NCBI GenBank assembly: GCA_938003765.1
Contig: CALKYE010000115.1
Span: 1-64,000 of the forward strand
Length of the DNA: 64,000 nucleotides
Direction of reading: 5' to 3'
From: an uncultured Planctomycetia bacterium
GTDB taxonomy: Bacteria; Planctomycetota; UBA1135; GCA-002686595
Made by a program: the position numbers and the translations under genes. This document shows, piece after piece, positions 43,309-52,356 of the stretch. The first letter of the stretch is position 1; every line of letters begins with the position of its first letter. Under the pieces are notes generated by a model, which was not told the origin of the DNA, made no database searches, and worked only from the letters and a program-made list of their open reading frames with translations.

Positions 43309-44615
43309 CACTTCGCCTCCGCGAGCAGCGTCTCGATCAAGCGCTCGAAGTCCTGGCGCAGCTTGGCGTGCGCCGCGCCCGTCGCGGGCCCGCTGAAGCC
43401 CTGGTGCACGGCGCGCACGACGCCCTTCGAGTCGACGAACAGCGTGGTCGGGTACGCGCGGACCTTGTCGAGCAACGGAAAGCGCTCGGAGGCCTTCTGC
43501 TTGTCGGACACGCCCGCCACGAGCAGCGGGTAGCGGATGCGGTGGTGCGCTGCGTACTTGCGCACCTGGCCTGCATCGCGCGCGAAGTCGCCGGTGAGTT
43601 CGAAGGCGAGCCCGAGGATCGACAGGCCGCGCGCGCCGTAGCGCTCGTGGAGTTCGGCGAGGTAGCGCGTCTCGTCGTTGCAGTTGGGGCACCACGTGCC
43701 GAACAGCTGCACGACGCGCGCCTTGCCAGCGAACTGCGCGTCACCCAGCTTGCGCACGACGCCGTCGAGGTCAGGGAACGCGAGTTCGTCGAGCTTCACG
43801 CCCTCGCGCGCCTGCGTGAGCCCGAAGGGATCGGGCAGCGCGGCGTTGTCGTCGCGCACGGCGGTCCACGTGTCGTGCCAAGAGTCACCGGACCAGAAGT
43901 CGCCCGCGAGCGAGCCGTCTTCGAGCAGCTTCGCCTTGAACAGGAACGCGTGCGCGCCGTCGAAGCAGGAGAGCTCGATCTGCTCGCTCTCGAACGCGAA
44001 CCTCCCCGAGAGGTAGCGATAGTCGCCGAGCGTGGTGAGGATGGTTCCGGCGAATCGCTCGAGTGGGGCGACCGGGAATCCGCAGCTCACGTACACCGGG
44101 TCGAACGCCGCGACAGCCGGCGTCGGATCAGAGGCGAAGCTGACGGCCCAAGAGCCGAAGAATCCGCCGTTCGCAGGCTGAATCTCGCCGCAAGCGGCAT
44201 TGAGCCGACTGTCGACGGGTACTCGATCGTCATCGCGCTCGGTAGCGCGAACCGCGCTCGCGCCGAAGCGCAGCTCCGTCCACTTGTCGGAGCCTCGGCG
44301 CTTGCGCCACGTGCCTGCCAGAGTCAGTCCGTCATCTGTGGCGAACGCCGTGATGCGAGAGTCGTACGGATCGAAGTCCAGCGCCAGCTCGCGCGTGTCG
44401 CGCGACCAACTCACGCGCGCGACTGGGACCCGTTCGCTGTCGTTTCGCACGGCCGTGGTCGTGTTGGAATCCGCGTCGACACCGAACTCGAGCTCGAATC
44501 GAAGTCGGCCCCCGCGAGTCTCCAACCACGCATCCCACGGCCCGCTCGGGAGATGGGTCCAGTCCGGCGACGGCGCCCCCTGAGCGATCAGCAGCGCGAG
44601 TGCGAGGTAGAGCAT
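43308..44615 (-). CDS. Secreted thioredoxin-like (TlpA/ResA-type) protein
   Basis: The 435-residue product has a short signal peptide (MLYLALALLIAQGAPS) and a ~260-residue N-terminal beta-rich region of lipocalin-like repeats (about 17-265). The C-terminal redoxin domain has the CxxC centre in LFGTWCPNCNDETRYL (residues 308-312), the cis-Pro loop AYPTTLFVDS and a LGLAFELTGDF insertion typical of TlpA-type proteins. It should act as a thiol-disulfide reductase outside the cytoplasm. The N-terminal part resembles domains found beside planctomycete redoxins but is not identified. It lies ten bases after sixA. Confidence 0.8.
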   Translation of the reverse strand: MLYLALALLIAQGAPSPDWTHLPSGPWDAWLETRGGRLRFELEFGVDADSNTTTAVRNDSERVPVARVSWSRDTRELALDFDPYDSRITAFATDDGLTLAGTWRKRRGSDKWTELRFGASAVRATERDDDRVPVDSRLNAACGEIQPANGGFFGSWAVSFASDPTPAVAAFDPVYVSCGFPVAPLERFAGTILTTLGDYRYLSGRFAFESEQIELSCFDGAHAFLFKAKLLEDGSLAGDFWSGDSWHDTWTAVRDDNAALPDPFGLTQAREGVKLDELAFPDLDGVVRKLGDAQFAGKARVVQLFGTWCPNCNDETRYLAELHERYGARGLSILGLAFELTGDFARDAGQVRKYAAHHRIRYPLLVAGVSDKQKASERFPLLDKVRAYPTTLFVDSKGVVRAVHQGFSGPATGAAHAKLRQDFERLIETLLAEAK

Positions 44616-44625
44616 CCGCCAGAGG

Positions 44626-45108
44626 CTACTTCTTCCGGCCGATCGCGCGCAGTTGCGCGGGCGTCAACATGCTCGCGAGCGTCATCTGACCTGGAACCGG
44701 CTCGCCCTCGAGCCAGGCCACGCCGCCCTTCTTGAAGGGGAAGCCGCGCGCGAGTTGGCGTTCGCCGGTGACGAGCCAGGCCACCAGCTCCGACACGTAG
44801 GGCTCATGGCCGACCAGAGCGACCGAGGGTTCGTCGAGCGCTTCGATCAGCGCTTTGCTCGGAGCGCGCGCCAAGAGGCTGGTGACGCGCGTCTCGCCTT
44901 CGACCAGCGCGTTCATCAGGTCCGCGGTCTCGACCGCGCGCAGGAGCGGGCTGTGCAGCAACAGGTCGAGCTTCACGTCGAGGCGCTTCAGCCCTCGCAC
45001 GACGCCTTCGAACTTGCGCTTGCCGGCCGAGGTCAGGGGACGCGCCGAGTCGCGCTGACCCTCGACCGGGTCGGCGGCGATCGCGTGGCGGACGACGAGC
45101 AACTTCAT
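44626..45108 (-). CDS. sixA: SixA-type phosphohistidine phosphatase
   Basis: The ATG at 45108 overlaps the CHAD gene stop (ATGA) and begins a 160-residue histidine phosphatase: MKLLVVRHAIAADP is the RHG/RHA motif with the catalytic His9, LLHSPLLRAVETADLM the Arg motif, and VALVGHEPYVSELVAWL the second catalytic His. Length and the lack of extra domains fit SixA, which removes phosphate from His in phosphorelay HPt domains. Pairing with CHAD, a phosphate/polyphosphate-binding domain, is common in bacteria and suggests a phosphate-related role. Confidence 0.88.
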   Translation of the reverse strand: MKLLVVRHAIAADPVEGQRDSARPLTSAGKRKFEGVVRGLKRLDVKLDLLLHSPLLRAVETADLMNALVEGETRVTSLLARAPSKALIEALDEPSVALVGHEPYVSELVAWLVTGERQLARGFPFKKGGVAWLEGEPVPGQMTLASMLTPAQLRAIGRKK

Positions 45109-45875
45109 GCAGGGAGCTCCAGGATTTCTCGGCGCGTCGCACGCCAGGCGTGCAGCGCTCCGGCGCTGAGGGATTGGACCAGAGAAGATGAGTCGGACGT
45201 CGCTGAGGCCAGCGCGCTGGATGCGGGTCGTTCGACGCGGGAGATCCAGGTTTCGCGCACGAGCGCATCGTTCAACGCGCCCAGGCTGTCCTGGAGCGCG
45301 CGGATCGCCGTGCAGTCCATACCCAGCCATTCGCGCGCGTAGCGCAGCCGTCGGAGGGCGCGTCGCAACGCGTGGTGGCGCTCGAACTCGGCGGGCGCGT
45401 CCAGCAGTTGCTCGCCGCGGCGGCGCACGCGCTCGGCCAGTCGCTCGAGCGGCGCGCGGGCGCGCTGCGCGGAAACGCTGGGGACGTTCGCCAGTGCGTC
45501 GAGGAGCGCCTCGCAGCGCTCGGAGGCGAGAACCTCCAGGAACGCGGCTCGCGCAGCCGTGCGTTCGGTGCTGAGCGACGAGACCGTCTGCGCGTCCAAC
45601 TCGCCGGCGGCGCTGCTCTCGAGCAGCACGTCCAGATCGCGCAGGTTCGACGCCGAGCGCCGCAGCCAGCGCAGGTCATCGCGCAGGGCTCGCCGCCGCC
45701 CGAGCCGCAAGAACACGTCGAGGCGGGCGCAAGCAACGCGCAGCCCGTGGACCGCGCGCGAGTCCTCGGCGTCGCGGGCGCGCGCGACGTGCTCCTGCAG
45801 AGCGATGCGCACTGCTGAACAGTCCACCTCGACGGCGTCGGAGGCGGGCTCGAGTTCGCGGTGCGCGGGACGCAT
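45105..45875 (-). CDS. CHAD domain protein
   Basis: The ATG at 45875 starts a 256-residue all-helical CHAD protein: ARDAEDSRAVHGLRVACARLDVFLRL has the conserved H-x-x-R-V-x-x-R-R-L type motif, split across two helices, with further Arg/His-rich helices (DDLRWLRRSASNLRDLD, RRALRRLRYAREWLG). These basic residues form the polyphosphate-binding channel in characterised CHAD proteins. An upstream in-frame extension of 26 residues has no family similarity. It is the first gene of the minus-strand operon with sixA, the redoxin and the methyltransferase. The HEAT/VWA gene diverges from it. Confidence 0.85.
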   Translation of the reverse strand: MRPAHRELEPASDAVEVDCSAVRIALQEHVARARDAEDSRAVHGLRVACARLDVFLRLGRRRALRDDLRWLRRSASNLRDLDVLLESSAAGELDAQTVSSLSTERTAARAAFLEVLASERCEALLDALANVPSVSAQRARAPLERLAERVRRRGEQLLDAPAEFERHHALRRALRRLRYAREWLGMDCTAIRALQDSLGALNDALVRETWISRVERPASSALASATSDSSSLVQSLSAGALHAWRATRREILELPA

Positions 45876-46135
45876 GGCAGCAGTCCAGAATAGTCCCGTT
45901 GGAGATCTTTGCGTTTCGCGCGCGAGGCGTAGCCGGCGCTGTGAAGGCTGCATAAGGACAGCGCGCTTCGCGGTTCGATGCGCAGGGCGGACTCGAGCCG
46001 AGCGCGCTCGCGCGCTGGCATCCTCGGTTCGCCCCGAACATCCGAGCCGCAGGAGGCTATCTTGATCGACGCCGGGCGCTTGCGGCCGCGCTGCGATCAG
46101 CGCCCGACGACCTCATCCCGCTCGCCGACGGATCG

Positions 46136-47713
46136 ATGCTGCTGCAACCAAGCGCCCTTCACGTTTCGCCCGCCGCTCTGCGCGCCCTCCGGCGCCTCGC
46201 GTTGCTCGTCCTGCTGCTCACCAGCGCGTTGAACGTCGGCTCGGCGAGCGCGCAGGACGACACGATCGCGTACTTCAAGAAGTACTTCAAACAGTACAAG
46301 GACGCGCCTTCGCGCGTCGAAGCCGTGCGCTCGCTCGAAGGCGTCGAGTCGTCGGCCGTGGTCGACGTGCTGACGCCGGTGCTCAAGCTGCCCGAGCCCG
46401 ACGTGGTCCTCGCTGCGATCACCGTGCTCTCACGCTTCAAGACCGATGAACCGCGCGTCGCGGTGTTCACGGCGCTCGGCGCGAGTTCGGATGAGGTCAT
46501 TCGCTCCGGGCTGCTCCAGGCCGCGACGATCGGCAAGTACAGCGGCGGCGACGAGGTCCTCGCCAAGCTCCTCACCGACAAGTCCTGGGAAGTGCGCCGG
46601 CGCTGCGTCGAAGCGCTGTGCGCGGCCGCGGCCGCGGGCGTGGACGCGCAGATCGCTCCCGCGTGCGTCGACACCGAACCTGCCGTGCGGTGCGCGGCGC
46701 TCGAAGGGCTGGCCGGACTGAAGAGTCCGCTCGTGCTCGAGCCCGCGCGCGCGGCGCTGTCCGACGAAGTGTGGCAGGTGCGCGCGAGCGCGATCGCGGC
46801 GCTCAAGCGCGTGCGCCACCGCGATTCGATCGAGCCGCTGCTCGCGCGGCTGGCCGTCGAGGAAGGCCGGCTCGTCGCGGACATCGGCGATGCGCTCAAC
46901 GAGATCACCGGACGCAGCTTCGGCGCGCGACTGGAGGGCTGGCAGCAGTTCTGGGGGCAGTACAAGGACCGCTTCCAGATCCCGACCGACGAGGAGCTGG
47001 CCAAGCTGCGCGAACGTCAGAAGGCCGAGGCGGCGAAGTACAAGCCGCAGGGCGGCTCCACGAGCTACCACGGCATCGACACGCCCAGCCGCCGCATCGT
47101 GTTCGTGATCGACTGCTCGGGCTCGATGGAGAACCTGGTGGTCGAGAAGGAGCGCTTCCAGGACGGCGGTTACCCGTCCATGCTGCGCATCGACATCGTC
47201 AAGACCGAGCTGGCGCGCACGATCGAAGCGCTCGAGCCGTACGTCGAGTTCAACATCATCTCGTTCGCCACCGCGGTGAAGCCGTGGAAGAAGGAGCTGG
47301 TCAAGGCCAACGTGCTGAACAAGTCCGGCGCGATCGACTGGGTGCGCAAGCTCGAAGCGATCGGCGGGTCGTCGAAGGAAGACCTGGCTCAGGCGGGCTT
47401 GACGGCTTCGGCCAATCTCGACGCGGGCAAGACCAACACGCACGGCGCCTTGGTCGCGGCGCTCGACGCCGGCGGGCGCGGGACCAAGGACAAGAACTAC
47501 GTCTGCGACGTCGACACGATCTTCTTCCTGTCGGACGGCCGACCGACCGTGGGCGACTATGTCGATCCCAAGGACGTGCTGCGCGAGGTCCGCAACGCGA
47601 ACTCGCTGCGCAAGGTGGTCATCCACACCATCGCCATCGGCGAGTTCCAGAAGGACTTCATGCTGCTCCTGGCGCAGGAGAACGGCGGCGTGTTCGTCGA
47701 CCTGGGGCGCTGA
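46136..47713 (+). CDS. Secreted HEAT-repeat and von Willebrand A domain protein
   Basis: The 525-residue product has a signal peptide (to ASA-QDD, about residue 40), HEAT-like helical repeats (about 60-250: SWEVRRRCVEALCAAA, EPAVRCAALEGLAGL, VWQVRASAIAALKRV) and a W-rich hinge (GWQQFWGQYKDRF). A VWA domain follows (about 318-525) with a complete metal site, FVIDCSGSMENL, near residues 326-330 and the later TNTHGALVAAL and LSDGRPTVGD. Such proteins are common in planctomycetes and presumably mediate protein contacts outside the cytoplasm. A TATCTT box (46058-46063), identical to that of tRNA-Pro, may be its -10 element. Confidence 0.85.
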   Translation: MLLQPSALHVSPAALRALRRLALLVLLLTSALNVGSASAQDDTIAYFKKYFKQYKDAPSRVEAVRSLEGVESSAVVDVLTPVLKLPEPDVVLAAITVLSRFKTDEPRVAVFTALGASSDEVIRSGLLQAATIGKYSGGDEVLAKLLTDKSWEVRRRCVEALCAAAAAGVDAQIAPACVDTEPAVRCAALEGLAGLKSPLVLEPARAALSDEVWQVRASAIAALKRVRHRDSIEPLLARLAVEEGRLVADIGDALNEITGRSFGARLEGWQQFWGQYKDRFQIPTDEELAKLRERQKAEAAKYKPQGGSTSYHGIDTPSRRIVFVIDCSGSMENLVVEKERFQDGGYPSMLRIDIVKTELARTIEALEPYVEFNIISFATAVKPWKKELVKANVLNKSGAIDWVRKLEAIGGSSKEDLAQAGLTASANLDAGKTNTHGALVAALDAGGRGTKDKNYVCDVDTIFFLSDGRPTVGDYVDPKDVLREVRNANSLRKVVIHTIAIGEFQKDFMLLLAQENGGVFVDLGR

Positions 47714-47727
47714 ACCCCGGCGGCGAG

Positions 47728-47756
47728 TTGACCGGCGCCGGAGCGCGTCGTATCTT
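47728..47756 (+). promoter_or_regulatory. Promoter of tRNA-Pro
   Basis: TTGACC (47728-47733), 17 bases, TATCTT (47751-47756): five and four matches to the sigma70 consensus, ending 17 bases before the mature tRNA. It is the clearest promoter in the window. Confidence 0.6.
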
Positions 47757-47773
47757 TCCCGGCCCTCTAGGGT

Positions 47774-47850
47774 CGGGGTGTGGCTCAGCTTGGTAGAGCG
47801 CTTGGTTCGGGACCAAGAGGTCGGAGGTTCAAATCCTCTCACCCCGACCA
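47774..47850 (+). tRNA. tRNA-Pro (CGG anticodon)
   Basis: The acceptor stem CGGGGTG (47774-47780) pairs with CACCCCG (47840-47846). The anticodon arm CTTGG-TTCGGGA-CCAAG carries CGG. The T-arm has GGTTCAAATCC, the discriminator is A and the CCA end (47848-47850) is encoded. Confidence 0.95.
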
Positions 47851-47877
47851 CCGTCGCTGCGCGCGGCGGTGATCTGC

Positions 47878-47898
47878 GCGGGTCCCACGGGGACCCGC
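47878..47898 (+). terminator. Hairpin downstream of tRNA-Pro
   Basis: GCGGGTCCC (47878-47886) pairs perfectly with GGGACCCGC (47890-47898) over ACG. No T-tract follows, but a second imperfect hairpin around GTTTCCG...CGGAAC comes right after. The 207 bases to the next gene hold nothing else recognisable. Confidence 0.45.
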
Positions 47899-48057
47899 AA
47901 ACGTTTCCGGCGCGATGCGCCGACGGAACCTGCAATCGTTTCCGGACCCATGCGTCGGCGGGGGCAGCGCCAGTCGGATGAGGCCGGGGTGGCTCCCGCG
48001 GGCTGACGCGAGGCGGACACGGCGCTCGCCCCATCCAAGGAGCGCGACGCCACGAGC

Positions 48058-48465
48058 TCAGCTCGAGGCGCGTCCCGAGTCCGGTTGCTCGCGCACGGTG
48101 GGCAGGCGCCACACGAACCACGCGCCGTAAGCCGCAGCCGCCACGACGAGCAACTGCAGCGGCCACGAGAGCTGTCCGAGCAGCAGGCTGATCGAGACCC
48201 CGATCGCAATGCCGATCAGCGCCACGCGCTTGGTCCCTGCCCGCAATCCGCGCTCGCGCTCCCAGTCGCACAGGAGCTGCCCGAACAGGCGCGAGGCCCG
48301 CAAGCGCGCGTCGAGGCGCGGCGACGAGCGCACCAGGCACCAGCTCGTGAGCAGCACGAACGGCGTCGTCGGCAGGCCGGGCAGCGCCAGGCCCGCGAGG
48401 GCCAGGGCGAAGCACAGCCCGGCGAGCGGCAGGTACAGCGGATTGAGCGACGGCGGCAAGCTCAC
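48058..48465 (-). CDS. DUF454/YbaN-family inner-membrane protein
   Basis: The 135-residue product has three membrane helices and the YbaN signature: LALPGLPTTPFVLLTSWCLVRSSPRLDARLRASRLFGQLLCDWE, read here in pieces as LPGLPTTPFVLL, CLVRSSPRL, FGQLLCDWE. Length fits the family (~120-140). The function is unknown. The GTG start at 48465 overlaps the stop of a short upstream frame (GTGA). Confidence 0.85.
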   Translation of the reverse strand: MSLPPSLNPLYLPLAGLCFALALAGLALPGLPTTPFVLLTSWCLVRSSPRLDARLRASRLFGQLLCDWERERGLRAGTKRVALIGIAIGVSISLLLGQLSWPLQLLVVAAAAYGAWFVWRLPTVREQPDSGRASS

Positions 48466-48686
48466 AGGTTGTAGTCGGGATCCTCGAACAGATCGAGCAT
48501 CGTTCGAGAGCGCTGGAGTCGACGCTCCGCCGGGGTCCCACGCCCGGCGCCGCGGCCGGTCGACACGACGGCTGCGCGAGCGTCCCGCACGTGTCCGCGC
48601 GCCGCCCCAATCGTCCGCATCCGCGCGTTTCGCGGCGCGCTAGAGTCAGGGGAGCCCACGCGCTGTTCTCCGGGCCCGGCCCGCAC
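48462..48686 (-). CDS. Possible small protein upstream of the DUF454 gene
   Basis: A 74-residue frame that ends in a GTGA overlap with the DUF454 gene, the junction style seen between real genes here. Its last ~25 residues (RRLQRSRTMLDLFEDPDYN) look protein-like, while the first ~45 are Arg/Ala/Gly-rich and could be non-coding. An internal ATG would give a 52-residue version. No family recognised; may be spurious. Confidence 0.3.
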   Translation of the reverse strand: MRAGPGEQRVGSPDSSAPRNARMRTIGAARGHVRDARAAVVSTGRGAGRGTPAERRLQRSRTMLDLFEDPDYNL

Positions 48687-48723
48687 GCCGGCGCCCTGAC
48701 GCTGTGCGGCTCGCCACTTCCCG

Positions 48724-49722
48724 ATGAGCCGCCCGCATCGACAGTCGACGCTCCGCTGGCAAGCGGGGGCCGTTCTGTGGCTGGCGAGCCTCTGCCCGGC
48801 GCGAGCCCAGGCCGATCTCGAAGACTTGCGCGACGAACTGCGCCAGTCCGCGACTGCAGCGCGCTATCCGGCCTTCCTGGCCGCCCTGATCGGCCTGAAC
48901 AGCGAAGCGGAGCTCTCGGGCTCGAACCTTCGCGACGAGTCCGATCCGTCGACCGAATTCCAGCTCTTCACGGTTCCCTGGAAGCGCGAGTTGGGCGAGG
49001 GCTGGCTGGGGGCGAGCTGGCAGCTCGAGGCGACCTTGGGTTACTCCACGGCGCGGAGCCAGGCGCGCGGCGTGCTCGAGGACTTGGATCCGCAGCTCTC
49101 GACCGACGTCGACTCGCGCTTCCAGATCTTTGGCGCGACGGTCGGCGTCGGCCCTCGGCTCGCGCTCGGAGAGCGCTACGAGCTGACCACCACCCTCGAA
49201 CTCGGGCTCGCCTACGTCGAGAACGACACGCGCTACGGCGGCCGAGGAGCGCCGCTGCTGGCCGCGCTCGCGGACGGGATCCTGTTCAACTGGCAGGCGA
49301 CCTACGCGCTCAGCGGACTCGGTCTGGCGCTCGAGCGTGAGCGCTGGCTGTGGAGCGGCCTCGCATTCGAGCCTCTGCTGCGAGCCGACGTGCGCGTGTC
49401 GACCGCGCTCGACGCCGACGATCGCTCGCAGGAAGGCTCGGAGTGGACGGGCTGGTGGGTGGCGCAGATGCGCATGCGCGGCCCGGCCCCGGTGCGAGTC
49501 GCGGGCACGCCTTTGGATTGGAGCACGCACCTCTCCTACAAGCGCTTCGCGAACGAGGCGGCCGAGTTGCTCGACTTCGCGGACTACTTCGAAGTGGGCT
49601 TCGTATTGACCGCGCTCGAGCTCGAGTCCGTGCCGCTCGTGTCGAGCGCGAGCCTGCACGGCGCGTTGATCCTCGGCGAGGACATCTCGGGCTGGTCGCT
49701 GGGTCTCGGCGCTTCGTTCTGA
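48724..49722 (+). CDS. Putative outer-membrane beta-barrel protein
   Basis: The 332-residue product has an N-terminal signal (WQAGAVLWLASLCPARAQA) followed by alternating amphipathic strands (WLGASWQLEATLGYST, YELTTTLELGLAYVEND, WLWSGLAFEPLLRADVRVST) and ends in SLGLGASF, the aromatic C-terminal signature recognised by the BAM machinery. About ten to twelve strands can be counted by eye. It does not show a passenger domain. It resembles solitary barrel proteins of unknown role. Upstream, a TAGAGT box at 48641 may be part of its promoter. Confidence 0.65.
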   Translation: MSRPHRQSTLRWQAGAVLWLASLCPARAQADLEDLRDELRQSATAARYPAFLAALIGLNSEAELSGSNLRDESDPSTEFQLFTVPWKRELGEGWLGASWQLEATLGYSTARSQARGVLEDLDPQLSTDVDSRFQIFGATVGVGPRLALGERYELTTTLELGLAYVENDTRYGGRGAPLLAALADGILFNWQATYALSGLGLALERERWLWSGLAFEPLLRADVRVSTALDADDRSQEGSEWTGWWVAQMRMRGPAPVRVAGTPLDWSTHLSYKRFANEAAELLDFADYFEVGFVLTALELESVPLVSSASLHGALILGEDISGWSLGLGASF

Positions 49723-49776
49723 CGCAGCGCCTGCAAGGCTGTGCCCCGGCTCGGGCCGCGCGCTAGCTTGAGCCCG

Positions 49777-52356
49777 ATGGCCCAACTGCTGCTCACCGCG
49801 CTCGCGCTGCTCGCCGGCGCGCAATCCCAACCCACGCGGTCCGCCGCCCCCGGCGACGCGAGCCAGGTGCTCTGGCAACGCTCGCTCGACGACGCCCTGG
49901 AGCTCAGCCGCGCGCTCGAGCGGCCGCTGCTCGTCGCGATCAACGCCGACGGGGAGTCGGCCAGCGAGCGCATCGTGCGCGAGCGCTACCGCGATCCCGC
50001 TTGGGTCGCCCACACGCGTTCGTTCGTGTGCGTCGTGGCGAGCGTGTTCCGCCACACGCCGCGCGACCACGCCGACGACGGCGAACGCGTGGAGTGTCCG
50101 CGCTTCGGCGAAGTCACCTGCGCCGAGCACGCCGCGCTCGAACCGGCGGCGCACGCGCGTTGGCTCGCCGGGAAGGTGATCGAGCTGTTCGGCGAGACGA
50201 CGGAGCGCATCTCGCCGCGGCACGTGCTCATTTCGCCGCAGGGCGAGGTGCTGTTCGATCGCTACCTGCTGTTCGAGATGAGCGAGCTCGACGCCGAACT
50301 CGCGCACTGGGCCGAGCGCTTCCCCGCGCGAGCGCCCGTCGCCGTGCGCGCCTGGGACGGCGAGCGTGCGTTCGATCCGAGCGCTCGCGCGCGTCTCGCC
50401 TCGGAAGACGCGCTCGCGGCCGGTGAGGCCGGACTGCGAACGTTCCTCGAGCGCGCGCGCGTCACGCGCTCGGCGATTCCGCGCGGGGCGGCCGAGTGGT
50501 TGTGGCGTTTGGGACCCGCGTTGCCGGGATCCGAGTCGGCCGAACTCGCGTTCGTGCTCAGCGCACCCCACGGCGAACTCGAGGCGGCGCGCTCGTGGAT
50601 TCGCACGCAAGTTCGAGACGGCGGCCCGACTCGCACCGAGGCGTTGGGCGCCTTCGCGCGACTCGGCGCGGGACGCGCGGCCGATCGCACCCTGTTCCGC
50701 AGCTTCGTCGGCCTGGGCAGCGACGAGGAACGTCGTGCGGCGCGCGACGCGTTCGCGAGCGTCGAGGGCGAACTCAGCGCCGAGCGCTTGCGCCGCGCGG
50801 AGTTCGGCGCGGGCTCGTTCTCGCTCGACGCCTTCTTCGCGCGGATCGAAGGCGCCTCACCGGAAGCTTCTCGCCGAGTGCGCGAGCGCGCGCCGTTGCC
50901 GCCGGCCGAAGCGCTCGAGATGCGTCTGGTCGAGTTGGAGTCGCTGCTGCGCTCCGATCCCGAGTCGGCGAGTCATCGGGCGGAAGCCGGTCGCGCGCTG
51001 CTGGCTCTCGCGCGGATCCGCATCGCCGAGGGGGCGAACGCGGGCGTCGATTTGATGCTCAACGACGCACGCGAGCACCTCGCGTTCGCGTCGGATACAG
51101 GCACGGTCGACGTCGAGCTGCTGCACGATCGCGCGCGCACGGCGAACTTGCTGACGCGCTTCGACGAACAAGAGCGACTGGCGTTGCAGGCGCTCTCGCT
51201 GCGCGCCGCCAACGGCGACGACGGGTTCTCCAGCGCCAACTCGGAGACCCTGCGCTGGCTCGCCGACGCGTGCGCGCGACGACTGGCCGAACGCTCGGGC
51301 GGCGATGCGCTCGAAGAGATCGGAGCGCTCACTCGCGGAGCCGCGGCGTTCGCTCTCGCGGCGGAGGCGCAGGACGCGGACGACGGCGACTGGGTGAGCC
51401 TCGCCTCGTACTTCGGAGCGCTGGGGCGCGCGGCCGAGAGCGAGCGACTCGCGTTCGAGGGCTTGCGACGCTTTCCCGCCTCGCAGGCGTTGTGGGCGCA
51501 GCTCTACGAAGCGTGCGCGACGCTCGGACGGCCCGCGCGCTACGCCGAAGCGGCGGAGCAACTCGCCGACGCGGCCTCGGACTGGCCGGAGCCGCGCTGG
51601 TACGCGGGGCAAGCGTGTCTGTGGCTCGCGCAGTGGGATCGTCGCGGCGAGCGACCTGATCAAGCGATCGCGAACTACGCGCGCGGCGAGCGTCACTTCG
51701 CGCGCGCGCTCGAACTCGCGCCGCACTTCCGCGAGACGTGCGAGCACTACCTCGCCATGTGCGCGCTCGGCCGGGGCTTCGCGCACCTCATGGCGGATCG
51801 CCGCGAACGAGCCGCCGAGTGCGTCGTCGAAGCGGCGGGGATTCGCGCACAAGCGCTGCTCCAGCGCGACGGCCTCGAGCGCGAGGGCGTCGATCTGATC
51901 GACGGCGTGCTCGAACTGCGCGCGAGCGGTCGAACGCCGGTCGACTCGCGAGTCTGGCTCGCCGCGCTCGAACGCGCCGATCCGGGCAACCCGTACTGGG
52001 CTCGCTCGATCGGCGACGGGCTGCTGCGCGAAGCGATCCGCGCCTACGAGCGCCAACGACTGGACATCGGCGACTGGCACATCCAGCAGGGGATCGAAGC
52101 GGCGCGTTCGGCGCGGGCGCTGGCGGCCGGTGAGGAGTCCGACGCCGCGCTGGCGCAGGTGCTGACCGTGTTCGCCGAACGGCTGGCGAGCCACGCGGGT
52201 CCGTTCGAAGCGCAACGCGAGGCGCTCGCCGAAGCCGCCGCGGCGCTGGGCATGGAGTCGCCCAAGGACGACTCGCGCGACGCCTGGGACGAGCTGCGAC
52301 AGCGACTCCGGGAGCGGCTCGGACCGGCTCGACCGGTGTTCCGAGCCGGCCGATGA
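49777..52356 (+). CDS. Large secreted protein with thioredoxin-fold-like start and TPR-like repeats
   Basis: The ATG at 49777 gives an 859-residue product with a signal peptide (MAQLLLTALALLAGAQSQ). Residues ~30-210 resemble the thioredoxin-like fold of DUF255-type proteins (ALELSRALERPLLVAINADG, then SPRHVLISPQGEVLFDRYLL), but with no CxxC centre: the early ADGESASER replaces it. The rest is helical with TPR-like pairs (ALWAQLYEACATLGRPARYAEAAEQ in two parts, FARALELAPHFRETCEHYL). It probably acts as an extracytoplasmic scaffold. A TAGCTT box seven bases before the ATG could be a -10 for a leaderless transcript. Function unknown. Confidence 0.7.
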   Translation: MAQLLLTALALLAGAQSQPTRSAAPGDASQVLWQRSLDDALELSRALERPLLVAINADGESASERIVRERYRDPAWVAHTRSFVCVVASVFRHTPRDHADDGERVECPRFGEVTCAEHAALEPAAHARWLAGKVIELFGETTERISPRHVLISPQGEVLFDRYLLFEMSELDAELAHWAERFPARAPVAVRAWDGERAFDPSARARLASEDALAAGEAGLRTFLERARVTRSAIPRGAAEWLWRLGPALPGSESAELAFVLSAPHGELEAARSWIRTQVRDGGPTRTEALGAFARLGAGRAADRTLFRSFVGLGSDEERRAARDAFASVEGELSAERLRRAEFGAGSFSLDAFFARIEGASPEASRRVRERAPLPPAEALEMRLVELESLLRSDPESASHRAEAGRALLALARIRIAEGANAGVDLMLNDAREHLAFASDTGTVDVELLHDRARTANLLTRFDEQERLALQALSLRAANGDDGFSSANSETLRWLADACARRLAERSGGDALEEIGALTRGAAAFALAAEAQDADDGDWVSLASYFGALGRAAESERLAFEGLRRFPASQALWAQLYEACATLGRPARYAEAAEQLADAASDWPEPRWYAGQACLWLAQWDRRGERPDQAIANYARGERHFARALELAPHFRETCEHYLAMCALGRGFAHLMADRRERAAECVVEAAGIRAQALLQRDGLEREGVDLIDGVLELRASGRTPVDSRVWLAALERADPGNPYWARSIGDGLLREAIRAYERQRLDIGDWHIQQGIEAARSARALAAGEESDAALAQVLTVFAERLASHAGPFEAQREALAEAAAALGMESPKDDSRDAWDELRQRLRERLGPARPVFRAGR

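Noticed and set aside
46430..48610. A 726-residue minus-strand frame over the HEAT/VWA gene and tRNA-Pro
   Set aside because: It is antisense to a gene with a signal peptide and intact metal site and reads through a tRNA gene.
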